This document shows, in pieces, positions 1 through 7,570 of a stretch of DNA of 23,669 nt. Every line of letters starts with the position of its first letter. Position 1 is the stretch's first letter. The DNA comes from a virus: positions 1 through 23,669 of IMG/VR virus record IMGVR_UViG_3300031977_000966; one strand, 5' to 3'. Below the pieces are notes generated by a model. That model was given only the letters and a program-made list of their open reading frames with translations, searched no databases and was not told where the DNA came from. Position numbers and translations under genes: made by a program.

Positions 1-909
1 GAGTCCTTCAACCGCTTCCACATAAGCAGCGCGGATCTCTTTACCTTTCCGTTTTGCTGCTGTGGATGAGAGTTGTGCATCGAATGAATGTCCTATCTTT
101 TCGTCACCAGCACCGTATAGAAACGCATACGTTACTGTCTTGACTTGTTTACGTGTAATGCCTATTTTATCGGCATTGGTTTGGTGGATGTCTCCATTGA
201 GGAGGATTTCTGCATACCTTCCGCCGTCGTACCTAGCAAGATAGTGAGCGAGCATACGCAACTCAATACCAGACAGGTCAGCGCCGACCATACATAGACC
301 CGGGCTTGGTATAAAGAGTCTTCTAAATCGTTCATCACTGTTCACCTGTGCCAGGTTAGGATTACGGTGAGCACAGCGATGAGTGTTAGTTGCGACACTA
401 CAATGGTGATGAATTCGCTCATGTTTCGTACACAGCTTCAGCCAAGCGTTCGTGCCTTCCGAGATCTGACCAAGCATTTTCGTTACCGTCAAACATTTCA
501 GGAACTCCATAGCAATCGGAGATCCAATCTCGGTCAGTATAACTTCGTCTATAACTGGTTTCCCAGTAGTTGTCTTCTGCTTTGGATTCCAGCCATAGTA
601 CTGTTGCAATATCCATGCGATATGATCTCTTGATGTGGGGTTTAGTTCTTTTAGTCGAGTAAAGGATGCACCCTTCGCATATCCTTGCGTGCGGTTATCT
701 CGTTTCGGAGTGAATTCTGCTCCTGCAATGTAAGGGTGTCTCCTGCGTAATGATTCTTCAGTCTCTTGAAGCTCTTGTCTGAGAGTAGATGCAAGTTTCC
801 ATGCAGCAACTGAGTCAAATCTCCATCCATGAATTTCTTGTTGAGTAAGGATTTTCTGTACTTGATGTTCCAGCTTTACCCATTCAGGTATTTTTGGAAG
901 TGATCCCAT
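1..909 (-). CDS. DNA polymerase, family A (T7 gp5-like), polymerase domain, partial
   Basis: Polymerase part of a T7 gp5-type replicative DNA polymerase. The frame is open from an ATG at 909 to the window edge (303 codons) and its end lies outside. Visible: motif A, ADLSGIELR, with the metal-binding Asp at about residue 211; the stretch NGDIHQTNADK; and the O-helix R253-x3-K257-x3-Y261 followed by LYGAGDEKIG, all matching T7 gp5 (D475, R518, K522, Y526). The HDE motif C must lie beyond base 1. The upstream exonuclease ORF ends in another frame and overlaps this one by 34 nt. A single -1 shift in the A5 run (minus strand, 891-895) would join them as one natural gp5. No Shine-Dalgarno site precedes the ATG at 909, so a programmed frameshift or a one-base sequence error is as likely as a separate gene. 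Confidence 0.88.
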   Translation of the reverse strand, partial: MGSLPKIPEWVKLEHQVQKILTQQEIHGWRFDSVAAWKLASTLRQELQETEESLRRRHPYIAGAEFTPKRDNRTQGYAKGASFTRLKELNPTSRDHIAWILQQYYGWNPKQKTTTGKPVIDEVILTEIGSPIAMEFLKCLTVTKMLGQISEGTNAWLKLCTKHERIHHHCSVATNTHRCAHRNPNLAQVNSDERFRRLFIPSPGLCMVGADLSGIELRMLAHYLARYDGGRYAEILLNGDIHQTNADKIGITRKQVKTVTYAFLYGAGDEKIGHSFDAQLSSTAAKRKGKEIRAAYVEAVEGL

Positions 910-1400
910 AGTTTGGTGGTAACGTGAACGTCTTGTATGCAATAATCTTCCATCTCTTGTGACCAATCTTGCCAATCCGTATCTTTGCTGAATGAACCTT
1001 TAAATTCACCTAGACGATAACCATAGGACTCAAGGGAATGTCTGCCATATAGTTTCAATGGCATATGTTTCCAGTTATTCTTTTTATCTACTGAAATCAT
1101 GTTCGGATGATACAGTCTGGATAATAGTAATGTGTCTACTACAAGAGTAGGTTCACTAAACCAAGGATAAAGTTTCTGAATAACAGGACAATCATAACCA
1201 ATGATGTTATGACCAATGATGCAATCAGCATCTTGTAGTCGTTGTATCCCACGTACAACAGGTTCTGTAGAACCCGTGTCGTTATACGAGATAGTTTCCT
1301 TTGTGTTGAGATCGTAAATAGCAAGGCAGTGGATGGTAGAAACATCTTTCAATAACCCATTAGTCTCAATATCAAAGATAAGACTCACTTCTTGTTCCAT
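876..1400 (-). CDS. DNA polymerase 3'-5' exonuclease domain (T7 gp5 N-terminus), ends early
   Basis: Proofreading exonuclease half of a T7 gp5-like polymerase, 174 aa. Exo I is DIETNGLL (D10, E12), Exo II is IGHNIIGYDCP (D70) and Exo III is DYCIQDVHVT (Y153, D157); together they form the DEDDy metal site. The segment SLESYGYRLGEFKG is also typical of gp5. After KLWDHFQK the frame runs into TAA at 878-876, just where the T7 protein continues into its thumb and palm. The continuing sequence is present in the -1 frame. The start overlaps the preceding 84-aa gene by 16 nt. It could work as a separate subunit, as a frameshifted fusion, or be an artefact of a lost base in the A run at 891-895. Confidence 0.88.
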   Translation of the reverse strand: MEQEVSLIFDIETNGLLKDVSTIHCLAIYDLNTKETISYNDTGSTEPVVRGIQRLQDADCIIGHNIIGYDCPVIQKLYPWFSEPTLVVDTLLLSRLYHPNMISVDKKNNWKHMPLKLYGRHSLESYGYRLGEFKGSFSKDTDWQDWSQEMEDYCIQDVHVTTKLWDHFQKYLNG

Positions 1401-1639
1401 ACATAAGTTTTATCAACGAACTGTGCTCGCTTGATCATCTCGGGCGTAGGAGGTTTAGGGACTTTCAAGTTGTACGGATAAATCTGCGATCTCTGCCAAT
1501 CGTCGTAAAGCTCTTGCGCTTCAGTCCAATCACTGGTAGTCGATTCAAAATATGCGTACATCTCTTCATCAAAAATCTGTGGTTGGGTCAAACTCTTTTT
1601 CTGGTTCTGTTTCATCGAATCGACAGGTTTCAAGGTCAT
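1385..1639 (-). CDS. conserved hypothetical protein between helicase and polymerase
   Basis: Not recognised; up to 84 aa, hydrophilic, with a Trp/Tyr-rich middle (DWTEAQELYDDWQ) and a proline cluster (PKPPTPEMIKRA). There is no signal peptide, membrane segment or metal motif. The longest start (1639) overlaps the helicase gene by 71 nt, far more than the 1-4 nt overlaps usual here. An internal ATG at 1561, shortly after the helicase stop, would give a 58-aa protein beginning MYAYFES and is a plausible true start. Its place between gp4-like and gp5-like genes suggests a small replication accessory factor, but that is inference from position alone. Confidence 0.6.
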   Translation of the reverse strand: MTLKPVDSMKQNQKKSLTQPQIFDEEMYAYFESTTSDWTEAQELYDDWQRSQIYPYNLKVPKPPTPEMIKRAQFVDKTYVWNKK

Positions 1640-3155
1640 AAGTCAGTGTACAGGCTACTCCAGTTTCGCCAGAATAACGATTTTTAAGCACTCTAACAGT
1701 CGTAGAGCCTCCAGTTTTGTCGGATTGTTGATCTCTCTCCAATCCAATGACTGAGTCGCTGAGTTGAGCGATTGCAGCAGATCCGCGCAACTGCCCGAGT
1801 GTAACTCGTGCTCCTTCTTCATGGTTTTTGTCTCCAGTTGTACGGCGTAGATGTGATACAAGAAACAGGGCGATACCTGTTCTTTCGACAAGTGATCTCA
1901 GTCTAGTCATTGTTGTATCAATCATTCGTCTTTCATCACCATCCAAACCACTAAGAAGAATGGAAAGATGATCCAAGAAAATGATCTTACAATCGAGACC
2001 AGAAGCGAGATATTCAATGCGATTATAAATAACATCAGGATCATAAGACCCAAAGCCATCAAATAGAAACAAATCCCAAGCAGCCATTGTAGCATCAAAT
2101 GCCTCCGTAAGTTCCGCATGGCTATGTTCTCCAAGATGAAGTGGTTTGCCTACGGCAGAGGACATCAATCCTAAAGCAGTACGGCGGTTTGATTCTTCAA
2201 GTGCCAAGTAACCGACCCGTTCTCCTGTTTGTAAAAGAGAAGCTGCAAGTTCCCTACAGAAGCTGGACTTGCCGATACCAGATCCTGCAGTGATCGTGAC
2301 AAGCTCTCCATACCGTATCCCGTGCAAGATGTCTTGCAGTCCTTGAAATGGGTAGTCATGATCATTAGGTGGGTTGGGTGTTGTGATCTCTGTAAGCAGA
2401 GACTTACCATCAATGATACCATCAGGTCTATATTCTGACCTCTTGAAAAATGCATCATCAACAGCTTGCCTATCATTAGCTTGTAAAGCGTCTGAGAGGT
2501 CCTTGTAAGCCGCTAGACGGGCTATCGAAACCTTGCCAGGTGGTAATACCCCGGCAGCCGCTTTAGCAGCCTCCTGGCCCGGCTCATCATTATCGAACCA
2601 AAGGACGATCTCTTCGTATCCTTGTAAGAATTGGTAATTTTTTTGGACTGCTTTCTTTGCTCCAGCTGCTCCTGTGGGTAATGATACAACATCCCACGTC
2701 GGATTGAATTCAGCGTAGCTTGCTGCATCAAGCTCTCCTTCAGTAATGATAATTCGCTTACCACTACCTTTCCATAAGTGTTGACCAAAGAAAGTTCCTT
2801 CTGTGTCGCCTTCGTAGCTGAAGATTTTGTTAGCTGTGCGAATCTTCGCGCCGATAACCTTGCCATCAATATTATGGTAATGAAAACGTAATAAATCTCC
2901 ATCTCTGTAGATCTTGAATCTTTCACAAGTCTTCTCAGAGATATTGCGTTTTGATAGTCGCTGTGCTTGACCTTTATAGGTGGTGGTCATTGTGTGATTG
3001 TGAACAACAGCATTGGTGCCAGGTGACCACTCATGACACACAAAGCAATAGGTGTGTCCGTCTGTATAAATTGCTAATCCATCAGACGAACCACAAGTGG
3101 AACATGGCTCATGTCTAAGAAACTCAGACGAGCCATTCGACTGGAATGTTTGCAA
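1569..3155 (-). CDS. DNA primase-helicase (T7 gp4-like)
   Basis: Bifunctional replisome protein that unwinds DNA at the fork and primes the lagging strand. With a TTG start at 3155 it has 528 aa. Its zinc-binding cysteines are then C18, C21, C37 and C40, one residue off the T7 gp4A positions (17, 20, 36, 39), which is why I prefer this start to the longer ATG at 3305 that would run deep into the endonuclease gene. A GGACGAG stretch lies just before the TTG. Next come the TOPRIM core (ITEGELD, LWFDNDEPGQ), the RecA-like Walker A (GSGIGKSS), Walker B (IIFLDH), and SHLRR and LRGSAA motifs. The acidic tail ends DPTTDF, like the T7 DTDF tail that contacts the polymerase. It overlaps endonuclease I by 32 nt. 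Confidence 0.9.
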   Translation of the reverse strand: MQTFQSNGSSEFLRHEPCSTCGSSDGLAIYTDGHTYCFVCHEWSPGTNAVVHNHTMTTTYKGQAQRLSKRNISEKTCERFKIYRDGDLLRFHYHNIDGKVIGAKIRTANKIFSYEGDTEGTFFGQHLWKGSGKRIIITEGELDAASYAEFNPTWDVVSLPTGAAGAKKAVQKNYQFLQGYEEIVLWFDNDEPGQEAAKAAAGVLPPGKVSIARLAAYKDLSDALQANDRQAVDDAFFKRSEYRPDGIIDGKSLLTEITTPNPPNDHDYPFQGLQDILHGIRYGELVTITAGSGIGKSSFCRELAASLLQTGERVGYLALEESNRRTALGLMSSAVGKPLHLGEHSHAELTEAFDATMAAWDLFLFDGFGSYDPDVIYNRIEYLASGLDCKIIFLDHLSILLSGLDGDERRMIDTTMTRLRSLVERTGIALFLVSHLRRTTGDKNHEEGARVTLGQLRGSAAIAQLSDSVIGLERDQQSDKTGGSTTVRVLKNRYSGETGVACTLTYDLETCRFDETEPEKEFDPTTDF

Positions 3156-3477
3156 AACTCGTCCAAGGTATATTGTGTTTGTCGCACCATTGTGCGTATG
3201 TAGTTTTTGATTTCTTACTGATCTTATTGAAAGGTGATTGGAAGACCATACGAATATCAAGGTCAGGGTTTTGTTCTTTAACCGCCTTGATCTTACGACG
3301 ATCATCAGGTTCCCAATATCCTTTACACTCTAAATACACCCCATTTGGTAGAAGAAAGTCAGGAGTATAATTATGTTGAATCACATAAGGAACCTTAGTA
3401 GATTCATACTCATACTTTACTCCTAACTCTACCATCAGATCAGCGACTTTCTCTTCAAGTCCTGATCGGAAAGCCAT
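3124..3477 (-). CDS. endonuclease I, Holliday-junction resolvase (T7 gp3-like)
   Basis: 117-aa homologue of T7 gp3, which cleaves branched DNA and degrades host DNA during infection. The T7 catalytic residues E20, D55, E65 and K67 correspond to E8 (FRSGLEEK), D40 (YTPDFLLPNG), E50 and K52 (LECKG). The region DLDIRMVFQS also matches. It lacks the dozen N-terminal and about twenty C-terminal residues of T7 gp3. Its ATG overlaps the hli stop in a TAATG, so translation is probably coupled, and its 3' end overlaps the primase-helicase gene. The product presumably supplies nucleotides and resolves concatemer branches. Confidence 0.92.
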   Translation of the reverse strand: MAFRSGLEEKVADLMVELGVKYEYESTKVPYVIQHNYTPDFLLPNGVYLECKGYWEPDDRRKIKAVKEQNPDLDIRMVFQSPFNKISKKSKTTYAQWCDKHNIPWTSFANIPVEWLV

Positions 3478-3668
3478 TACCAGATACCGGGAATGATCTG
3501 ACCAGTCAGAGCATAAGCGCCCAAAGCCGCCATGACACCAAGCATAGCAAGACGACCATTAAGCTTCTCAGCCTTTTCATTGTGGGTTTCGTACACGTCC
3601 ATAATCTCCATAGGTGGTTCTTTTGCAAAGAGGTTCTGACGACCTCCATCTTCAGTAGTGACAGTCAT
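3477..3668 (-). CDS. hli: high-light-inducible protein (Hli), cyanophage photoprotection gene
   Basis: 63-aa single-helix chlorophyll-binding protein of the Hli/Scp family. Residues 33-44 read AEKLNGRLAMLG, the chlorophyll-binding motif with E34, N37 and R39. One transmembrane helix follows (about 40-56) and then the family ending TGQIIPGIW. Host Hli proteins sit in the thylakoid membrane and quench or store chlorophyll under light stress. In cyanophages they are thought to keep photosynthesis running during infection. It is joined by 1-nt overlaps to ssb upstream (TGATG) and endonuclease I downstream (TAATG), so it should be made together with the replication proteins. This is an auxiliary metabolic gene of cyanobacterial origin. 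Confidence 0.95.
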   Translation of the reverse strand: MTVTTEDGGRQNLFAKEPPMEIMDVYETHNEKAEKLNGRLAMLGVMAALGAYALTGQIIPGIW

Positions 3669-4234
3669 CAGAAGTCTACCTCATCTTCAATGGATTCAGT
3701 AACAACATTTGGATCACTAGCTTTATAGCCTTGGGTATTGCCAAACAATGCAGCAACATCCTCAGCGTTCATGTCTCCTGTGTCAACTCCTGCTTCACTG
3801 TTGAGAGACACAATTTGCACACCAACAAGTTTAAGCGTAGTACCATAAGTAACACCATCCTTAAGAATATATGGCTTCTGATAGAACGCGATCTTGACCT
3901 TTGATCCAGAATATACAGGTGTTGATTCATCTGTAACTGGAGTTCCTTCAGTGTCAACAACAGGTGGCTTGTTGGTTTCATTCCAGGAGAACTTGATCTT
4001 GTATTGACCATCAGCTACCTCCTCCCATGGTTCAGGTTTCAATACACTACGCTTAGGGTTCTTGAGTTTAGACTCAGCCCACTTCAGTGTTTCAGTTCGA
4101 TCATCTTCTAGTTTGTCAACTAGCTGCTGACCAACAGTCGTAGCAAGAGAATAACCAAACTTGCTAGGTTTCATCACAGCTTGATAACCTTCAAGGACAA
4201 CAGGCTGTTCAGTTTTAATAATGTTGCGTGGCAT
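3668..4234 (-). CDS. single-stranded DNA-binding protein (T7 gp2.5-like)
   Basis: 188 aa, in the position of T7 gene 2.5 between RNA polymerase and endonuclease I. The centre (SGSKVKIAFYQKPYILKDG, then TTLKLVGVQIVSL) fits the OB-fold core of gp2.5. The C-terminus is acidic and ends IEDEVDF; T7 gp2.5 also ends in an acidic tail with a terminal Phe that binds polymerase and helicase. It coats single-stranded DNA at the fork and coordinates the replisome. The ATG overlaps the RNA polymerase stop by one base (TAATG), and the stop overlaps the hli start. Overall similarity to T7 is weak, so the call rests on tail, core pattern and context. Confidence 0.85.
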   Translation of the reverse strand: MPRNIIKTEQPVVLEGYQAVMKPSKFGYSLATTVGQQLVDKLEDDRTETLKWAESKLKNPKRSVLKPEPWEEVADGQYKIKFSWNETNKPPVVDTEGTPVTDESTPVYSGSKVKIAFYQKPYILKDGVTYGTTLKLVGVQIVSLNSEAGVDTGDMNAEDVAALFGNTQGYKASDPNVVTESIEDEVDF

Positions 4235-6567
4235 TAGCAGAAAAAATAGGTGGATTCAATCACGGATTCTGGGCAGAGATCTCCAATGATCGGCGGTTCA
4301 GTCTCAGCACCTATTTGATCTGCCCATGACTCCAGATAAGAGTTCTCAGCAAATAGATGCATGTAAGTTTGACGGACGATAGTTGATAGCTCAGACATAT
4401 CAGTAGCACGACACAAAACCGAATCATGTATTAGTGAGATCGGTGCATCGAATCGTAATGCTGAAAGATGCAATAAGCTAGCATCTAGACTATGAATAAG
4501 ATTAGGAGCAGTTGCGTTCTTGTGATGAGCAAGATCTACCTTATCACTATCTTCAGTAGCAATCCTGATCTCAACACGACCCAATAATTGCAACTTAATA
4601 GTTTCAGTAAGCTTCTTGTTAAGCTTCTGAGTGACCACAAAACCTGATGGTGTAACCCACTGAAGTTCTGTTGCTCCTCGCTTGATAGCTTTAGCTACCT
4701 CAGCTTCAATCCATTTCATAGCAGCCATAGGACCTGGAACAACCACGTCCATGGCATCACGTACTGCCTTAACAGTAGCAGTTAGATCATCCTTATCAAC
4801 TTCAATACCTTTCTCAAGTAATGCTTCACGAATGTATCCGCGATTACTATGAGGCTTGGCATTGTATGGGACAGTCATAACAACACGTTTGACTGTCTTC
4901 CTGTCCATGTAGTTCCTTACAGACTCAGGGACGTTTGGTTTAGCGTGCTCGGCGACGACGGCGTAAGCGTCTTGGGGTCGCTCTGCTGGCAGGACATTGA
5001 CAAGACCTGCAGTTCTTGCGTCTCTGCATAATCCGGCGAGTATCTGTAGACCACTGCAGGTGGCATCAGTTGCAACTGGCAGAGAAGTGTAATTTCGATC
5101 ACAGTTAATGACACAATGATAGTACTCATCACATGCTGCTAAGAACTGCCAGGGTTCATCAGCTGCCTCCCAAATAGGAAGATTACCAATAGGATCTTGA
5201 GCGACAGCAGAAATCACCTCATCATTCTCAGCTACCCATTGCATACGTTCATGCATAGGAGCTTTATCAAGACCATAAGTAGTAGCTACTTGAAATGCTA
5301 ACCATTCCTCAGCATATGAGTTCATGAAAGCTTCCTGACTAAACTTTAGTAATGACTTACCAAAGTCCGTGTCCTGTGGTGTAAGAAATGCAGGGATAGG
5401 ATAAGCTCTTCCTCTATAATCAAAAGACCAAGGAATAAAGAACTCATCTTTATCTTTGAACATTCTTACAGCTTCCATTGTCATGCGTGTTCTACATGAC
5501 TTCTTGAAAGATGCTGCATTGAGATTCATAGTCTCAGCAGCCCTTCTCCTGTAGTCTTTACGATTCTCTTTATTGGTCGCAATATCTACAGGTTTAGGTG
5601 GAAGAGGTACCTCCACAATAGGAACAAACTTACCAACTTGATAACCTCGTTCTAGTAAAGTCTCAGCGACTCCTACTATAAACGGATTAAGTCGATAACC
5701 AACCTTCTGAATCTTATTCAGGAATTGGTATGGTGTTTCTCCCTGTATTAATCCGACACCGCGACGAACCATGTCGTGGCCTCGCATTACCTCATTCAAA
5801 AGATAACCACCAGATCGATTTTCAGACCAATCATTAGGCTCAATCAACATCGGATAAGCAATTGGACTGAATAACTCTGCAGTAGCCATTACCTCGTCCT
5901 TGATTGACATGAACTCAGGCGTAGGTACTACATAGTTAGATTTCTTACGTCCATCAGATGTCGTGATGATTGTGAACCAACCACAAGATTCCATAATGCA
6001 ATCTAATAGCCAGCCACCTAATCGAATCTTATTTGTTATGTGCCATGGTGTCCATTGTGGTACATCATAACGTTGAATCAGTGTTCGTACAATGACAAAC
6101 TTCTGATGTGTTCCTGTTGTGTTGTGCCAATAATTTTTCTTAATCGTTTCAAGTAACCCAGGACAATTCTTCTCATAGAACTGCATCTGTGCTTCTTGCT
6201 CAATAGCAACACCAATAGCTTTGGTGATGTCCTGTAGTTTATTGGCATCCTTAACAGCAAATACTTTGTCAAAGATAATCTTTAACGCAATTGCTGCTGC
6301 TGCACTTGAATCGATTGGCTCCAAGAATTCATGGATCTCCTTGAAAGCTCTTCCTGTTTTACCTTCTCGAATTCGCTTGTTGGTTCCTTCAATCCGTCTG
6401 GTAACCAAAGGCAAAAGAGTAGAAATGCTACTGCAGCCATATACAGTTGCAGATGCATAGGTTTTCTCCTCCAAGTCCTTTGTGTTCTTACGTAATCGCT
6501 CAAGTCCATGACGAATAGCTTCTCGCTCAAACTTTACTTGTGCCTCAATTTGTGCAGGTGTTGCCAA
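4234..6567 (-). CDS. T7-type single-subunit DNA-directed RNA polymerase (gp1-like)
   Basis: 777 aa (T7: 883). This phage polymerase transcribes middle and late genes after takeover. Visible: PWSFDYRGRAYP (379-390), catalytic Asp501 in PVATDATCSGLQ, the O-helix R556-x3-K560 with Y568 (VVMTVPYNA), PNLIHSLDASLL with H692, and catalytic Asp715 in LIHDSV, aligning with T7 D537, R627, K631, Y639, H784 and D812. The start is TTG: the codon just before it is TGA, and a GAGGAG ribosome site lies 6 nt upstream, so no in-frame upstream start exists. It begins directly after the stop of a 41-aa gene. Residues 270-277 are encoded by a 21-bp stretch found again downstream of terL. Confidence 0.96.
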   Translation of the reverse strand: MATPAQIEAQVKFEREAIRHGLERLRKNTKDLEEKTYASATVYGCSSISTLLPLVTRRIEGTNKRIREGKTGRAFKEIHEFLEPIDSSAAAAIALKIIFDKVFAVKDANKLQDITKAIGVAIEQEAQMQFYEKNCPGLLETIKKNYWHNTTGTHQKFVIVRTLIQRYDVPQWTPWHITNKIRLGGWLLDCIMESCGWFTIITTSDGRKKSNYVVPTPEFMSIKDEVMATAELFSPIAYPMLIEPNDWSENRSGGYLLNEVMRGHDMVRRGVGLIQGETPYQFLNKIQKVGYRLNPFIVGVAETLLERGYQVGKFVPIVEVPLPPKPVDIATNKENRKDYRRRAAETMNLNAASFKKSCRTRMTMEAVRMFKDKDEFFIPWSFDYRGRAYPIPAFLTPQDTDFGKSLLKFSQEAFMNSYAEEWLAFQVATTYGLDKAPMHERMQWVAENDEVISAVAQDPIGNLPIWEAADEPWQFLAACDEYYHCVINCDRNYTSLPVATDATCSGLQILAGLCRDARTAGLVNVLPAERPQDAYAVVAEHAKPNVPESVRNYMDRKTVKRVVMTVPYNAKPHSNRGYIREALLEKGIEVDKDDLTATVKAVRDAMDVVVPGPMAAMKWIEAEVAKAIKRGATELQWVTPSGFVVTQKLNKKLTETIKLQLLGRVEIRIATEDSDKVDLAHHKNATAPNLIHSLDASLLHLSALRFDAPISLIHDSVLCRATDMSELSTIVRQTYMHLFAENSYLESWADQIGAETEPPIIGDLCPESVIESTYFFC
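5738..5758 (-). repeat. 21-bp segment inside RNA polymerase gene shared with terL-thyX gap
   Basis: Coding copy of the duplicated segment (residues G270 to E277, reading GVGLIQGE). The exact partner is at 10659-10679. Confidence 0.8.
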
Positions 6568-6579
6568 TCAATGCTCCTC
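6565..6579 (-). promoter_or_regulatory. ribosome binding site and TTG start of RNA polymerase
   Basis: On the minus strand GAGGAG (6579-6574), a 6-nt spacer and TTG (6567-6565). The spacer contains the TGA of the upstream 41-aa gene, so termination and initiation touch. The in-frame stop fixes this TTG as the earliest possible start. Confidence 0.75.
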
Positions 6580-6693
6580 GATAGTGTTCTCAAACCAATA
6601 GTCAAGTGCCTCTCGGCTGAAGTCATAGCATTGCTCCATCTCTGGATGCTCATCAATGAACTCCTTGTACTCTTCAATCGTGATCAGACTCAT
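6568..6693 (-). CDS. 41-aa acidic early protein upstream of RNA polymerase
   Basis: A short ORF beginning MSLITIEEYKEF and ending FENTIEEH, rich in Glu and aromatic residues and predicted soluble. Function unknown. It overlaps the end of the 105-aa gene by 20 nt, and its TGA is immediately followed by the TTG start of RNA polymerase, whose GAGGAG ribosome site lies inside this ORF. This placement suggests that its translation is coupled to polymerase synthesis, so it may act as a translational leader as well as a protein. Only position, reading frame and spacing support it. Confidence 0.6.
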   Translation of the reverse strand: MSLITIEEYKEFIDEHPEMEQCYDFSREALDYWFENTIEEH

Positions 6694-6991
6694 CGTAAAT
6701 GCCTCGTTTTAATAGGTGGATAGAATCAGCATTGCAGATAGTGACCTCATAGTCACCATCCTGTATGTACCGTAGCAGCCTGTTCTGTGCTGCTTTGGGT
6801 TGCTGGTAAACATGCTCCTTCACTTTACCAGTCTTCGTGTTCTCAGCCCGTAGAATACATGACACAGAAGCAGGAATCTCCCATGCACATACTCTCCAAT
6901 CATGGAACTCCTCCCAAGTACATGAATCAAACATCTCATCAGGTGCATCCTGAATAGCTTCCCAGTTGTTTGGGTAGTACTTACCACTCAT
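6674..6991 (-). CDS. conserved cyanophage early protein, 105 aa, unknown function
   Basis: Begins MSGKYYPNNWEAIQDAPDEMF. It has an aromatic, acidic N-terminal half (WEEFHDWRVCAWEIP), then SCILRAENTKTGKVKEHVYQ and a basic patch (PKAAQNRLLRYI). This resembles small early proteins I recall from other cyanophages, but I know no tested function. ATG at 6991 is chosen; a GTG sits one codon upstream. It overlaps the preceding 60-aa gene by 11 nt. No membrane segment or metal site is visible. The T7 parallel for this zone is small proteins that bind and redirect host enzymes, so a host-takeover role is possible but unproven. Confidence 0.8.
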   Translation of the reverse strand: MSGKYYPNNWEAIQDAPDEMFDSCTWEEFHDWRVCAWEIPASVSCILRAENTKTGKVKEHVYQQPKAAQNRLLRYIQDGDYEVTICNADSIHLLKRGIYDESDHD

Positions 6992-7163
6992 CACACATCC
7001 TCACGTCCTTAAGTGTACAATTGCGCTGTGTGGATAGCTCCATAGCAGACCATGCAGCCTGCTCACTGTTGGGAGCTACGACGTACGTGATATGTAGGTC
7101 GCCAGCTTGGTCCTCAAGAAGGACCTCATAGTCATCATAACGTGTTTTTCCTAGGAGTGGCAT
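6981..7163 (-). CDS. 60-aa early protein, unknown function
   Basis: Begins MPLLGKTRYDDYEVLLED. The strand-like stretch LHITYVVAPNS is followed by a helix-like EQAAWSAMELSTQRN and the end KDVRMCDEW, suggesting a small alpha/beta protein. The ATG at 7163 is chosen because AAAAGGAAA lies a few bases upstream, one of the few clear ribosome sites in this cluster; a further ATG at 7193 would add ten residues. It overlaps the 46-aa basic gene by 29 nt and the 105-aa gene by 11 nt. Function not recognised. Confidence 0.75.
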   Translation of the reverse strand: MPLLGKTRYDDYEVLLEDQAGDLHITYVVAPNSEQAAWSAMELSTQRNCTLKDVRMCDEW

Positions 7164-7275
7164 GGAGTTTCCTTTTGAGTGATTGAAGTGCATCCCTGCG
7201 TGAACGCATAGCCTGTGGTTTTAACTTACGCTTTACATCTTTCTTACTGTGATGTTGCCAGTTTGGTGTTGTCAT
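7135..7275 (-). CDS. 46-aa strongly basic early protein
   Basis: Starts MTTPNWQHHSKKDVKRK and ends LHATPRKNTL. It is very rich in Lys, Arg and His and nearly free of acidic residues, so it should be cationic and may bind nucleic acid or an acidic host protein. It overlaps the upstream 39-aa gene in an ATGA arrangement (start 7275, upstream stop 7274-7272) and runs 29 nt into the following gene. Support is the continuous frame, the tight coupling and the biased composition. Confidence 0.6.
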   Translation of the reverse strand: MTTPNWQHHSKKDVKRKLKPQAMRSRRDALQSLKRKLHATPRKNTL

Positions 7276-7391
7276 CTCTTCCCATAATAACGTGCACTGA
7301 TTGACCGCGTCCGTGTGATGATTGTGAACGTTGACAGTAATCCTACCATGCCAATGATAGCAAGGATGATGTTAGTTTCAGACCAGATCAT
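7272..7391 (-). CDS. 39-aa small membrane protein
   Basis: Starts MIWSETNIILAIIG and ends ARYYGKR. Residues about 7-26 form one hydrophobic segment (NIILAIIGMVGLLSTFTII), followed by a basic tail, so it is probably a single-pass inner-membrane protein with its C-terminus inside. Its ATG overlaps the upstream stop (TAATG), and its TGA overlaps the next ATG (ATGA), so it sits in a chain of coupled frames. A holin-like or exclusion role cannot be told from sequence; its early location argues against a lysis gene. Confidence 0.6.
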   Translation of the reverse strand: MIWSETNIILAIIGMVGLLSTFTIITRTRSISARYYGKR

Positions 7392-7570
7392 TAGTTGATA
7401 CGTGTGAATGTGTTGTCAGTGTTGGCATTATAAATAATACCATTCACGTCCTTGAAGATACATTGCCAATGTCCAATAGGTAACTTACATTGAGCAGCAA
7501 GTTGTGTATCTCCAGACATAGTAATCATACGATGGTATGAATCTATGTCCTTGAAGATGTAGTCAGTCAT
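7391..7570 (-). CDS. 59-aa early protein, unknown function
   Basis: Starts MTDYIFKDIDSYHRM; a second copy of the local pattern appears as CIFKDVNGIIYNAN. The short internal repeat (IFKD[IV][DN]) suggests a small beta-rich protein. The start overlaps the stop of the 57-aa gene in ATGA and its own stop overlaps the next ATG in TAATG. Not recognised as a named family. Confidence 0.65.
   Translation of the reverse strand: MTDYIFKDIDSYHRMITMSGDTQLAAQCKLPIGHWQCIFKDVNGIIYNANTDNTFTRIN

Noticed and set aside
419-616. Short minus-strand ORF inside the DNA polymerase region
   Set aside because: It is out of frame with the polymerase domain, whose own frame shows conserved motifs.
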